Below, piece after piece: positions 1 through 10,319 of a DNA stretch of 64,000 nt (position 1 is its first letter; each line of letters opens with the position of its first letter). The notes below the pieces were generated by a model, which saw only the letters and a program-made list of their open reading frames with translations, was not told where the DNA came from and searched no databases. Both the position numbers and the translations under genes were made by a program. The stretch is from Pseudobdellovibrionaceae bacterium (GTDB lineage Bacteria > Bdellovibrionota > Bdellovibrionia > Bdellovibrionales > UBA1609), in the NCBI GenBank assembly GCA_947444305.1, contig CANEZP010000020.1, positions 1-64,000 of the forward strand. Direction: 5' to 3'.

Positions 1-1057
1 CGAGGCGGGCGCCGAAGCCGGCGGTCCAATACATTTGGTTTAGTCCGACGGACCAGTGGCCTTTCCACCAGTTAAACATCTTCCAGTACATTTCGAAGCC
101 GGCGTGCAGGCCTTTTTCAGGCGTCCAATTTTCGTGGCCGATGTCGCGCATGTCTAAGGCGAAGTGGGGATCGAAAACCCAAAGATTCGGCAGATCAAAG
201 TTTGAGCCGACATCGAAGCGGCGCTGAAGCTTAGGCGGCTGGCCGGATTTATCGTCGACGAAGTGAAAATTCTGAGTAAAGCCGTAGTCGATCAAGTTGC
301 GGCCGACGAGAGCAAATTGCGGCGCCATGTGTTTCAAAAAACCGGTCGCGTGAGGTTTCCAAAACCACGAGAGATCCAAGTCGCCGGTTAGCCCTTCGTT
401 CGCGTGCGAAGTATCAAAAACGTCTTGCCCTTGCGCCAACTGCCCGGCCGAAATCGCTTCGCCCACGTGCACGCGGTGAATCGCCTTTGCCGTCGCGCCC
501 CAGCTCACCTGATGTTTTTTGCCGAACCATTTCAACTTCTTCGCGTACGAAACGGCGAGCGTTGAATCTAAATACATATTCACGTTCAACATCGGGCCGA
601 TTTGCCGGTGCACGGCCGCGTCCAACGAAAGGTCGGCGGGAATAAAAGCGATTCCCCACCCCGGGCGCGCCCACACCGCGCCGACGGTGGGAACGCGGTA
701 ATAAAAGTGATCGCCGTAGTGGCTGGTGATGAGATCCGAATACGCCTGGGGCTGGTCACTCTCCGGTTTTTTGCCGGCGGCGTCGATCTCATCGAACAAC
801 TTCACGCTCTCGGGCGAAGCACCGCCGCGCAAAAACATGCGGAGGTGCCCATCTTTACGCCAGGCTAATTGCGCCGGATTGTAGAAGATCGCGCTGTGAT
901 CGTCGGCGACGGCGGTAAAGGCATTGCCCATGCCGAGCGCGCGCGTGCTCGTGTATTCCTGGTGAATAGTGAAGTCGAGCGACTTCACCGCCTGCGCTTG
1001 TGCGTGCAATGAGAAACCGATCGCCGAGCAAAGGAACAACGTACGCCATGAACTCAT
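1..1057 (-). CDS. PorV/FadL/TraF-like outer-membrane protein, C-terminus beyond window edge
   Basis: Read by hand; absent from ORF track because it runs off the edge. Starts MSSWRTLFLCSAIGFSLHAQAQA (signal peptide), then TRALGMGNAFTAVADDHSAIFYNPAQLAW, typical of PorV/FadL-like barrels. Confidence 0.75.
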   Translation of the reverse strand, partial: MSSWRTLFLCSAIGFSLHAQAQAVKSLDFTIHQEYTSTRALGMGNAFTAVADDHSAIFYNPAQLAWRKDGHLRMFLRGGASPESVKLFDEIDAAGKKPESDQPQAYSDLITSHYGDHFYYRVPTVGAVWARPGWGIAFIPADLSLDAAVHRQIGPMLNVNMYLDSTLAVSYAKKLKWFGKKHQVSWGATAKAIHRVHVGEAISAGQLAQGQDVFDTSHANEGLTGDLDLSWFWKPHATGFLKHMAPQFALVGRNLIDYGFTQNFHFVDDKSGQPPKLQRRFDVGSNFDLPNLWVFDPHFALDMRDIGHENWTPEKGLHAGFEMYWKMFNWWKGHWSVGLNQMYWTAGFGARL

Positions 1058-1123
1058 TTCGAATTTCCCCATGCCGGTAAAATCAGTTTGCGCTAGTGTG
1101 TTAAAACGAGGTCCAATCTAACA

Positions 1124-1744
1124 ATGTCAAAGCTCGCCATTATTGTCAGTGCGACCATCGTCTTGATTTTCCATCATGCGCAAAGCGCGGCGAGTCCGCA
1201 AAATATTATGCCTGATGTTAAAGAAAGTTCCGAACCGGCCAACGATCTCCCGGTCGACGAAAATCTTAGCATCGCCGAACCGGGACCGACTGATCCTAAC
1301 TTGAAATTTACGCCGCCGAAGTACTATTCGCACCATCAGCAACTCACGCTGCGCTTCGGTTCAACGTCGGAACTCTCGCCGGTGCGCTTCACCGATTATC
1401 TTTTGGGTTTTCAATATTTGTTCCCTAAGTTCCTGTCGCCTAAATGGGAAGCCGGCGCGGATATGATCAAAGACGGTCAAGGTCATCTGCACGCGGGAGT
1501 TCGCTGGATACATAACGAACGCGACTACTTCCGCCCGTCGTACAAGCTGTCGCTGGATCACCTTGCCGACGCCGACCAGCGCTTAGCGACGCTCGCGAAG
1601 ATCGACAACTACTTCGTAAGGCTAAGCGCAACCTTGGAGTATGTGTTTTTAAATCCGTATTCACTTCGGTTTGAACCCGAGTTCCTCTTCAATCATAAAG
1701 ACTCGCATGTCATGATTACCCTAGGCCTAAGCCGGGGTTGGTAG
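1124..1744 (+). CDS. Secreted hypothetical protein, possible small outer-membrane barrel
   Basis: 206-aa ORF with N-terminal signal peptide and alternating aromatic strands ending in ITLGLSRGW. Confidence 0.7.
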   Translation: MSKLAIIVSATIVLIFHHAQSAASPQNIMPDVKESSEPANDLPVDENLSIAEPGPTDPNLKFTPPKYYSHHQQLTLRFGSTSELSPVRFTDYLLGFQYLFPKFLSPKWEAGADMIKDGQGHLHAGVRWIHNERDYFRPSYKLSLDHLADADQRLATLAKIDNYFVRLSATLEYVFLNPYSLRFEPEFLFNHKDSHVMITLGLSRGW

Positions 1745-2338
1745 GCCGAGCTTTAAAAATGCGAGCGCTTTTCGAACTTCGGCTTCTAGCGCGGCGAGAT
1801 CACCGGAGTTATGTATGACAAACGAAGCGCGCGCCATTTTCTGTTCGACGGCGACGTGATGTTTCGAACGCTCGAGAAACTCGGCCTCCGTCATTTGTGA
1901 ACGCTTCGCTAAACGTTCACGTCGCGCGGCTTCGGGAGCGGTGACGACAAGAATAGCGTCAAAATCGGCTTCCATCTTCTTCTCAAACAAAAGTGGTACG
2001 TCATAAAAGGCGGCCGCGTGACCTTCGGTGCGCAGCTTCGACCGCTCGGCGGCGACGCTCGCGCGAACGAGCGGGTGCAAAATTTTTTCGAGCGTTTCGA
2101 GCTTCTTAGCATCGTTGAAAACCAGCCGCCCAAGCGCCCGCCGGTCGAGGTGACCGCCCGTTTCGCGCACGGACTCGCCGAAAGTCCTGATAATCTCACT
2201 TTCGCCCGTACACCCCGGACTTAAGATGAGGTGCACGGTTTTGTCGGCGTCAAGTACGGCATAACCGAGCTTACGGAGTAAACCCGCTACCGTTGATTTG
2301 CCGCTGCCCATTGGCCCAGTGAGTCCGATCCATCGCAT
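1727..2338 (-). CDS. coaE: Dephospho-CoA kinase
   Basis: MRWIGLTGPMGSGKSTVAGLLRKLGYAVLDADKTVH: P-loop and DAD motif of CoaE; likely start at 2338 rather than 2386. Confidence 0.92.
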   Translation of the reverse strand: MRWIGLTGPMGSGKSTVAGLLRKLGYAVLDADKTVHLILSPGCTGESEIIRTFGESVRETGGHLDRRALGRLVFNDAKKLETLEKILHPLVRASVAAERSKLRTEGHAAAFYDVPLLFEKKMEADFDAILVVTAPEAARRERLAKRSQMTEAEFLERSKHHVAVEQKMARASFVIHNSGDLAALEAEVRKALAFLKLGLPTPA

Positions 2339-2404
2339 AGAATATAATCTAAGCCAGACCCGTAATAGTTCAAGAGCTTCGAGCAAAACGCCGATTTTAA
2401 TATT

Positions 2405-4714
2405 GTGTCAGCACATTTCGAAACTTTTGGAAAATATGTTCTGCTCGAGAAGTTAGCCACCGGTGGTATGGCCGAGGTGTTTCTTGCGCGTGGAACGGGT
2501 GCCGGCGGCATCGGGAAGTTCTTTGCGATCAAACGCATTCTTCCGCAGTACGCCGACTCCCCCGAATTTATCGACATGTTCAAAGAGGAAGCGAAGATTG
2601 CGATCAACTTGTCGCACTCGAACATCGTTTCCATCCACGAGTTCGGCGTAGAAAAAGGCCAATTCTTCTTGGTGATGGATTACGTCGAAGGACGTAACTT
2701 GCGCCAAATCTTGAATAAGATGAAGAAGAGCGCCGTGCAGTTCTCGGTCGAGCAAGCCGTCTTCGTCATCAAAGAAGTAGCGACCGGACTAGATCACGCC
2801 CATCGCTGCATCGACGGCTCAACCGGCCGCCCGCTCAACATCACCCACCGTGATATGAGCCCGCAAAACATTATGGTCAGCTTCGACGGCGAAACGAAAA
2901 TCGTCGATTTCGGTATCGCGAAAGCCGAAAGCCAGATCGAAACGACCCGCGCCGGCACCCTCAAAGGTAAATTCGGTTACATGAGTCCCGAGCAAGCCGA
3001 AGGGCAGACCGTCGATTTACGTACGGATATCTTCTCGCTCGGCATCGTGCTTTGGGAGTTGCTCGCGCACGATCGTTTGTTCGTTGCGAACAACGAGATC
3101 AATACTTTAAGAAAAATCCGCGATTGCCAAGTCCCCTCTTTGCGCAAGATCAACCCGAATATCCATACGGAACTCGAGCGCATCAGTCAAAAGGCCCTCG
3201 CGCGTGACCGCAACCTGCGCTACCAAACCGGCGCGGCCCTGCATCGCGATCTCAATAGATTCTTGAATCGCCAATACCCTGATTTTAGCCCGCAAGATTT
3301 CTCGGTCTTTATTAAGTCGGTGTTCGCGGACGAGATTCTATCGCTTCGCAAACGTTTGGTTGAATACGCGAAGGTCAATTTGACCATCGACCTCACCATT
3401 CCGAAGAACAACAACTTTGACGACCGTACGTCGTTGCTCGAGACCAGCACCAATTCACTCGTCGTTTCCGAGACCGTTTCGCGCAAAGACGAAAGCAGCA
3501 TGGTCAACGTCACTTCACCGAACATTACCTCGGTGAACATGAGCAACGCACGGACGACCGTAACAAATCAAACCGAAGTGACCGGCGACGATCGCACGGG
3601 GGGCGCGACCACTCCCAGCATCGAGATTTCGGAATTAACACGAACCGATCCCCGCCTGCGCCGCGAACAAGCCGATGACGACGCGACTCGCGTAGCGAAA
3701 AAAGCCGGTGGTCTGCTCGACGATTCTGCACTCGCCGCCGAGATGAGCCAGCTTCGCGAGCAAACGGGCCGCATGAAAACCGCACCGCTTGACTCCACCG
3801 CTTCGAAATTGCCTGAGCTCCCCAATATTACCGAAGGCAACAACGGCCAAATCATGGTCAACGCGCCCGCGGATATTGAAGACGTCAGTTCGCCCAATAT
3901 ACGTAAACAATCCGTACGCCCGTCTTCACGACCGGAGAACAACAACCGTAATGAATACGGACGCCCCCGTCCCGCGACCGGCGCCCAGCCCGCACGCTTC
4001 GCAACGATGCTCGTTTTTTGTTTACTTTGCGTCAGCGTCTACGCTTACCTCGTAAAATATTTCAACCCCATGATGTGTGACGTAATCGCGACGACGCATT
4101 CGTTCGCTTCACCGTTGCACGGCGCGCTCGGCGTTGAACCTTGCAAAACGGACAGCTTCGCCTCGACCGGTAAGCCGAACGCGCAAAACGGAAATACAAA
4201 CACGCAGCCGAACGACAATTCACAAGTCGGCATCATTATGAACCAAGTTGCGACCAGCATTATCGTAACGAGCAATCCTTCGGGCGCATCCATCTGGAAA
4301 GACGGAAACAACACCGGCACGAGCACGCCGCAAAAGATTGAAGTCCCGCGTAACGAGCCGTTCACCATCGAATTGCGTAAACGCGGCTACCAGCCTTACA
4401 AACGAGCGGACATCACGCTTGAATCCGTAGGGCACAAAATTGATGTAACTTTACAAAAGATGAATATCGGCTACTTAGACGTCGAGATTTTCCCGCCGCA
4501 AGAAGCCGTATTGTTCGTCGGTGGCCGGCAAATCGTTTTACAACGCACGCAAGCTAAAGATATTTTGGTTCCCGCGAACGTTCCGATCAAGGTCCGCGCC
4601 GAGAGCCGGGCCGCGAACACGTTCGAAGAAATCACGGTCTCGGTACCGTTAGACCGCAAACGTGCGATCAAGTTGAATCCCCGCAAGACCGCCCGTCTGC
4701 CCGCCGGTCAGTAA
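2405..4714 (+). CDS. Membrane Ser/Thr protein kinase with C-terminal PEGA domain
   Basis: GKYVLLEKLATGGMAEVFLA, AIKRIL, THRDMSPQNIMVS, DFGIAK, APE-like SPEQAEG; TM near aa 540; PEGA-like SNPSGASIWKDGNNTG. Confidence 0.92.
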   Translation: MSAHFETFGKYVLLEKLATGGMAEVFLARGTGAGGIGKFFAIKRILPQYADSPEFIDMFKEEAKIAINLSHSNIVSIHEFGVEKGQFFLVMDYVEGRNLRQILNKMKKSAVQFSVEQAVFVIKEVATGLDHAHRCIDGSTGRPLNITHRDMSPQNIMVSFDGETKIVDFGIAKAESQIETTRAGTLKGKFGYMSPEQAEGQTVDLRTDIFSLGIVLWELLAHDRLFVANNEINTLRKIRDCQVPSLRKINPNIHTELERISQKALARDRNLRYQTGAALHRDLNRFLNRQYPDFSPQDFSVFIKSVFADEILSLRKRLVEYAKVNLTIDLTIPKNNNFDDRTSLLETSTNSLVVSETVSRKDESSMVNVTSPNITSVNMSNARTTVTNQTEVTGDDRTGGATTPSIEISELTRTDPRLRREQADDDATRVAKKAGGLLDDSALAAEMSQLREQTGRMKTAPLDSTASKLPELPNITEGNNGQIMVNAPADIEDVSSPNIRKQSVRPSSRPENNNRNEYGRPRPATGAQPARFATMLVFCLLCVSVYAYLVKYFNPMMCDVIATTHSFASPLHGALGVEPCKTDSFASTGKPNAQNGNTNTQPNDNSQVGIIMNQVATSIIVTSNPSGASIWKDGNNTGTSTPQKIEVPRNEPFTIELRKRGYQPYKRADITLESVGHKIDVTLQKMNIGYLDVEIFPPQEAVLFVGGRQIVLQRTQAKDILVPANVPIKVRAESRAANTFEEITVSVPLDRKRAIKLNPRKTARLPAGQ

Positions 4715-4759
4715 AATCCATAGACCAAATTTTGGCCCCGTGTTACCCGTTCACCCATT

Positions 4760-6496
4760 GTGAGCGAAAGAAAAACGATTACCCAGCATCTTCTCGAAGG
4801 CCGCAACCGTCCCGCAAAGTGGACCGCCGTTCGCTTTAAGCGTCATAAGCAGTGGCTTGACTTAAATTGGAGCGATTACTACCGAAGCTGCGAAGCTTGC
4901 GCGTTAGGTCTCGCCGCGCTCGGGATCGTTAAAGGCGATCGCGTCGCAATTATCGCGAACACCCGCTGGGAATGGGGCGCGCTCGACTTCGGCACCCTCG
5001 GCCTCGGCGCGGTCACCATCCCCGTGTACCAATCGAATCGCGGTGACGAGATTGAATTCATTATTAAAAATTCGGAACCGAAAGTCGTCGTGGTCGAAGA
5101 TGTCGCACAATTAAGAAAGTGGGAGCAGATTGCGAAACGCTGCCCTACCGTCGAGCACGTTGTCTGCATCGAACCCATCGATGAGAAACCGGGCGCCGTT
5201 ACCGGTTGGGATGATTTTTTAAACAACGGAATCGCCGCCTATACCGATCAACCGGATTTTTACGCAACCGCCGTCGCCGCCAACAAACTTTCAGATCTGG
5301 CGACGATCGTTTACACCTCGGGCACCACCGGTGAACCGAAGGGCGTGATGATTTCGCACGAACAAATCCTAAGCGAAGTCGAAGATCTCGTGAAAGCTTA
5401 TCCAATTTCGCCATTAGATTCGACCTTGTGTTTTTTGCCTTTTGCGCACGTGCTTGGCCGGGCCGAGTTATGGCTGCATACGTACCTCGGCTTCACGCTT
5501 AACTATGCCGAGAGCATCGAAAAGCTAAAGGCCAACCTCAAAGAAGTGCGCCCGACCGTTATCATCGGAGTGCCGCGTATCTTTGAAAAGATCTACGCCG
5601 GTCTGCTTACGCAGATCGAGGGCCAGCCCTGGCGCAAAAAAGTTTTCGACTTCCTTAACGGAGCCGAAGATTTCGCGCGCAACGCTTTGGCCGACGTTAT
5701 GATCTATTCAAAATTGCGCGAAGGCCTCGGTGGCCGTTTGCGTTTCGTCGTCAGCGGCGGCGCCGCGCTCGATCCCAAGCTCGCCAATTTCTTTCAAAAA
5801 GCCGGACTGCTTATTCTTGAAGGTTACGGTCTGACCGAAACGACCGCCGCGATTACGGTGAACACGCCGGGCACTTACCAGTTCGGTACGGTCGGCAAAC
5901 CGCTGACCGACGTCGAAGTGAAACTTGCCCCCGACGGCGAGATTTTAATTAAAAGTCATAAGGTCATGACGGGTTACTACAAAGACCCTGCGGCTACCGC
6001 GCTCGTTATCAAAGACGGCTACTTTCATACGGGCGACGTCGGCGAGTTTACCGACAAAGGTTTTCTACGAATCACCGACCGTAAAAAAGATTTGATTAAA
6101 ACGGCCGGCGGTAAATACGTAGCGCCGCAAAAACTCGAAGGCCTGCTCAAAACCTCGCCGCTGATTTCAAACGTGCTCATCCACGGTGACAAACGAAAAT
6201 ACGTCGTGGCTTTAGTGACGCTCAACGAGCCCTACGTCAAAACGTTAGCGCGCGAAAAAGGCTGGACCTTTCGCGATTTCAAAACGTTGAGCCAGCTGCC
6301 CGAACTTCGTGAGAACGTGCGCAAAGCCGTCGCCCAGGTGAATACGCAACTCGCTTCGTTTGAAACGATAAAAAACTTTGCCGTCCTGCCCGACGATTTT
6401 ACGATCGAACGCGGCGAGCTTACGCCTTCGCTTAAAGTAAAACGAAAAGTGTGCGACGAAAAATTTAAAGACGTCATCGAGCAACTTTATTCTTAA
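4760..6496 (+). CDS. AMP-dependent long-chain acyl-CoA synthetase
   Basis: TIVYTSGTTGEPKGVMISH, GYGLTETTAAITVN, YFHTGDVGEFTDKGFLRITDRKKDLIKTAGGKYVAPQ. Confidence 0.93.
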   Translation: MSERKTITQHLLEGRNRPAKWTAVRFKRHKQWLDLNWSDYYRSCEACALGLAALGIVKGDRVAIIANTRWEWGALDFGTLGLGAVTIPVYQSNRGDEIEFIIKNSEPKVVVVEDVAQLRKWEQIAKRCPTVEHVVCIEPIDEKPGAVTGWDDFLNNGIAAYTDQPDFYATAVAANKLSDLATIVYTSGTTGEPKGVMISHEQILSEVEDLVKAYPISPLDSTLCFLPFAHVLGRAELWLHTYLGFTLNYAESIEKLKANLKEVRPTVIIGVPRIFEKIYAGLLTQIEGQPWRKKVFDFLNGAEDFARNALADVMIYSKLREGLGGRLRFVVSGGAALDPKLANFFQKAGLLILEGYGLTETTAAITVNTPGTYQFGTVGKPLTDVEVKLAPDGEILIKSHKVMTGYYKDPAATALVIKDGYFHTGDVGEFTDKGFLRITDRKKDLIKTAGGKYVAPQKLEGLLKTSPLISNVLIHGDKRKYVVALVTLNEPYVKTLAREKGWTFRDFKTLSQLPELRENVRKAVAQVNTQLASFETIKNFAVLPDDFTIERGELTPSLKVKRKVCDEKFKDVIEQLYS

Positions 6497-6500
6497 AATC

Positions 6501-7844
6501 GTGGTCGCCGGCGCCAGTGGATACATCGGCCGGTCACTCATTCCCAAGCTTCTCGAAAAATTCCCGGAGGCGACGATCACCGCGCTATCGCGGAGCGCGC
6601 AGCCCGGCGAGGATCCGAGGGTGCAATGGCGAGCGTGTGATCTTTTTTCGCTGGAGTCTCTTGAAGCGACCGTTCCCGAAGACATTGATTTGGCCGTTTA
6701 CCTCGTTCACTCAATGGGCCCCACGGCGCAACTCGATCAAGGTTCATTTAGCGATTACGATCTTATCCTTGCCGATAATTTTGCGCGTTGCTTGTCACGA
6801 CGGCCACCGAAACAATTGATTTATCTGGGCGGCTTAATTCCGAAGTCACCCGATCTTTCGAAACATTTGCGCAGCCGGCTCGAAGTCGAAGAAGTGTTCA
6901 AGGAATACAAGCTGCCGACCACCGTCTTCCGCGCCGGGCTGATTCTCGGCGACGAAGGGTCGTCGTTTCAGATTCTGCTTAAGCTCGTCAATCGCTTACC
7001 TTTTATGATCTGTCCTGCCTGGACAAAAACAGAGACAACGCCGGTCGATCTCGAAAGCGTTTTGCATACGTTAAGCGCGGCCGCACTCGATGAACGCCAC
7101 CTGAATAAGGTTTATGATTTGGCGGGCTGCCGGCCGCTAACGTACCTCGATATGATGCGCGAGACGGCGACGAAGCTCGGACGCAAGCGAGCGTTCATCA
7201 GCGTGCCGTTCTTTACGCCGACGTTATCTCGCCTATGAGTAAGCCTCATCACGAATTCACCGAAGGGTTTGGTCTACCCGCTGATCGAATCGCTCGCGCA
7301 CCCGATGGTCGCGCGCGAAAGCCATATGTTCAATCAAGTTTCTTCCCGACGCTCTTACTCACAACTCTTAGACCTCGCCACGTTGAAAACGAAACGCAGC
7401 GGCAGCTCATTTTTTCGGTTCCGGGCGCAAGGCAATACCGTACGCTCCGTGCAGCGTTTGAATCTACCCACCGGGAAGGATGCCGTTTGGGTCAAGCAGC
7501 GTTACCTCACTTGGCTGCCTCGCTTTCTAGCGCCGCTAATTCTGGTGGACGTCGAAGGCTCGCGGATTACCTTCGCCTTACTCACCAAAAAGCTCAAGAT
7601 GCTCGAACTCTATCGCGACGAGGAAAGAAGCGATCGCGACCGGCAATTGCTCTACATCGTCGACGGGCGTTTAGTTGCGCAGAAGCAGGGCTGCTTAGAA
7701 TTTCGGGTCGTGCTGAACCGTCGGTTCGTGCTCGCCTCAATCCACGAGTTCAGACCCGCGCTGCCCTGGTACCTCTACGTGCTCACGCAGGCTAAGCTTC
7801 ACCTCTGGGTAATGTCGGCTTTCGGCCGCGATCTAAAGTCGTAG
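6501..7844 (+). pseudogene. NAD(P)-binding SDR/DUF2867-like protein interrupted by in-frame TGA at 7236-7238
   Basis: ORF 6501-7238 (VAGASGYIGRSLIPKL) and ORF 7269-7844 are in the same frame; the join reads FFTPTLSRL*VSLITNSPKGLVYPLIESLAHPMV. Confidence 0.75.
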
Positions 7845-7971
7845 GACCGAAAGTTGCTTAAGCAAATCGTCTAAACTAAATGGATCTTATGTGCGCTCAG
7901 CGCGCCGATGATGTAATTTGTGTCGCCTCGTCGAAGATCTAAACGCAAAGCTGCCGAAGGCCTACGGACCG

Positions 7972-8778
7972 ATGAAGAGCGTGGTTGAACATCTGCAAAA
8001 TGCCTCACGCCGCCTGAAGCGCGAGCGGCCCGGCATGAGTCTCCGCGCGGTCGCCGGCCGGCTGGACATCTCGCCGTCCTACTGGAGCAAAATTTTGCGT
8101 GGTGAGCGGGCCTTATCAAAGGCTCTGCTTCCCCGCGTAGTCAAAGTGCTCGCGATGGACGTGCAGCAGGTCGCCGAGCTTCAACGCTGTATCTTACAGA
8201 ATATTGAGAACGAAAAGCTTGCGCCCGCGACGGGTTTAAATACGCAGACCGAGCAACGCTCGCCGGTGGCGGATTATAAGGAAATGGGAACTCCCGATTT
8301 TTGGATGCTTGAGGAATGGTTTCACATTCCCATTCTCAATGCGCTAACGCTATCGGCGCAGCCCACGATTGATGAAATCGCCCGGCGCTTAAAAATAGGT
8401 GTCGGTAGCGTCAACCTATCGGTTGCTAAAGCTATCGCGGCCGGCTTTCTGATCCGCACCGCCGGTGGCCAGTTGAAACGCACCGACTTGCAAGTAAGGT
8501 TTCCGACCAGTCGTTCGCATCCCGCGGTTCGTAAATTTCAGGGCGCGATGATCGGCAAAGCGCTCGAAGCGATCACCGCCGGCAAAGCCGCCGATCACTT
8601 TGAAGAACGATTGATTTCGTCGGTCTGTTTCGCGGGTTCGAAAGAAAAAATCCTGGCGGCGCGACTAATCCTTGAAGAGGCCATGTACCGCGCCGCGAAC
8701 CTAATGGCCGGTGAAGACCAGCGCGAGACCGTCTACCAACTTAACGTTCAACTCTTCCCGCACGACCGAAAAGATTAG
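7972..8778 (+). CDS. TIGR02147-like regulatory protein
   Basis: N-terminal HTH-like SLRAVAGRLDISPSYWSKILRGERALS, then DFWMLEEWFHIPILNAL. ORF open from 7918; start at MKSVVEHL preferred. Confidence 0.75.
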   Translation: MKSVVEHLQNASRRLKRERPGMSLRAVAGRLDISPSYWSKILRGERALSKALLPRVVKVLAMDVQQVAELQRCILQNIENEKLAPATGLNTQTEQRSPVADYKEMGTPDFWMLEEWFHIPILNALTLSAQPTIDEIARRLKIGVGSVNLSVAKAIAAGFLIRTAGGQLKRTDLQVRFPTSRSHPAVRKFQGAMIGKALEAITAGKAADHFEERLISSVCFAGSKEKILAARLILEEAMYRAANLMAGEDQRETVYQLNVQLFPHDRKD

Positions 8779-8811
8779 CGAATAAGATAACCTAAATGAT
8801 TCGGGCCCACC

Positions 8812-8831
8812 CGTGTCCACGAATGGACACG
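8812..8831. repeat. Perfect 8-bp inverted repeat CGTGTCCA-CGAA-TGGACACG
   Basis: Read directly; no T-tract follows. Confidence 0.85.
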
Positions 8832-9136
8832 CTTCGTCGCTCGTCCCGGTCGAAAACAAAGAATACGGAATTTGGGGCAACGCCGGCTTGATGCGCTTCA
8901 CGGACGGGACTTTAGAATTTATGATGACCGTCGGTACGCCCGTTCAGTTCCGCAGCAAAGCCATGATCATGCAGAAACAGCCTTAGTTTAGTCGACGGAT
9001 TTTTCCGGGCACAAAACTTGCGGTAGTTCCCCCATATCATTCCTCTCAAACCTGGCGTTCTCGGGAGAGTCATAAATCCCTCGGACGAACGGTTCGGGAG
9101 GATAATTTGAACAACGTCATAAAGGGGGGAACTTTC

Positions 9137-9565
9137 ATGACAAAATATATTCTATTGGCGGCACTATCGTCGCTCGCCGCTTCGGCCTGGGCCATTGATT
9201 TGAGTGGGCGCGATGGTGCGTACCGATTAAGTGAAGATCGCTACGGAATGTGCACCGACCGGATCACCTTTTCTTCCGACACGGCGTCGAGCGTAACTTC
9301 GGTTTACGTCGGCTCGTGGAACTTTGCGCGCGTCGACGGCAACGCTTCGGTGCACGACGATAGTTCTTATCGTTCCGAAACGCGCAGCTTTAGTCGCGGC
9401 AATAAGATCACGAAAGTTCGGTCCGTCTACGATAAAGGGAATCGTACAACCGCGACGCAGAAAACCGTGATGACGTTAGGCCGCGATAGTTTTCGCATTG
9501 TCGACCGCGACGTGGACGTTCCCGCGACGACGATCGACTGCACCTACGTTAAGATTCGCAATTAA
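9137..9565 (+). CDS. Secreted hypothetical protein
   Basis: MTKYILLAALSSLAASAWA signal peptide; strong upstream SD AAAGGGGGG. Confidence 0.8.
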   Translation: MTKYILLAALSSLAASAWAIDLSGRDGAYRLSEDRYGMCTDRITFSSDTASSVTSVYVGSWNFARVDGNASVHDDSSYRSETRSFSRGNKITKVRSVYDKGNRTTATQKTVMTLGRDSFRIVDRDVDVPATTIDCTYVKIRN

Positions 9566-10209
9566 TTAAATGCTTCGCCGCTCGCTGATTTTCTTTTCAA
9601 GGGCGGTGCGGCCGGCGCGCGGGCCGTTCCGCGGCGTAACGGTGTCATCAAGGCCGCGTTCGATGATGAGGCCGCGGATGCCGCGCGCGGTACCGTTGAC
9701 GGGGTGAGGTCGATCACGACCCGGCCCGGTTTATTTTTATTCTTCAATTGGAAGACTTCCAAACGCATCGGACGCTTCAATTTCAAAACCATCGTGCCCG
9801 CTTTGTCTTCGGGATCTAAAGTCAGCGTCGCATCGGCGACGTAGGGACTGCGGCGAAACACGTTCTGCAATTGCGACTCAGAAATTTTAGAATAACGAAG
9901 TTGCGCCAGATCGACGACGACCCGGTTGTTCGCGGCGTCCATGCTCACTTGGAAATAGCCCGGGTTTAGGCCGGCGGGCTTCGATTCATGGTCGCCGAGA
10001 TCGACGATCATGCGCTCGACCTTCGCTTTAGAGGAGTAAGACCGTCGTACGGCGAGCAACGATGAGCCGGTGCTCGCCCTCCCGCCGATAAACACGCCGT
10101 CTTTAACGTACGAGTTCGATTTTACGGTGAGGGTTCGTTTGTACGGTGTCATCGCGTGCACCCCAGTGGCGGCGCCGGCGAACATCAAGATCACGAAAAA
10201 ACGAAGCAT
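9562..10209 (-). CDS. Secreted AMIN-like domain protein
   Basis: Signal peptide MLRFFVILMFAGAATGVHA; VERMIVDLGDH and NRVVVDLAQL/GRVVIDLTPS strands resemble AMIN-type beta domains. Confidence 0.65.
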   Translation of the reverse strand: MLRFFVILMFAGAATGVHAMTPYKRTLTVKSNSYVKDGVFIGGRASTGSSLLAVRRSYSSKAKVERMIVDLGDHESKPAGLNPGYFQVSMDAANNRVVVDLAQLRYSKISESQLQNVFRRSPYVADATLTLDPEDKAGTMVLKLKRPMRLEVFQLKNKNKPGRVVIDLTPSTVPRAASAASSSNAALMTPLRRGTARAPAAPPLKRKSASGEAFN

Positions 10210-10319
10210 GGAATACCCCCTTTTCTCATGATGCCCAGGTTGCGAGAGGGGTTCAATGGTCCTGGCCTATTTCATAGGCACTACTTTTCTCGCTATATAT
10301 AAGGAGGAGGTGCCCCGGA

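Noticed and set aside
7235-7795. 186-aa ORF overlapping the DUF2867-like gene
   Set aside because: Composition is off-frame (Arg/His rich); the 7269 frame continues the upstream protein without shift.
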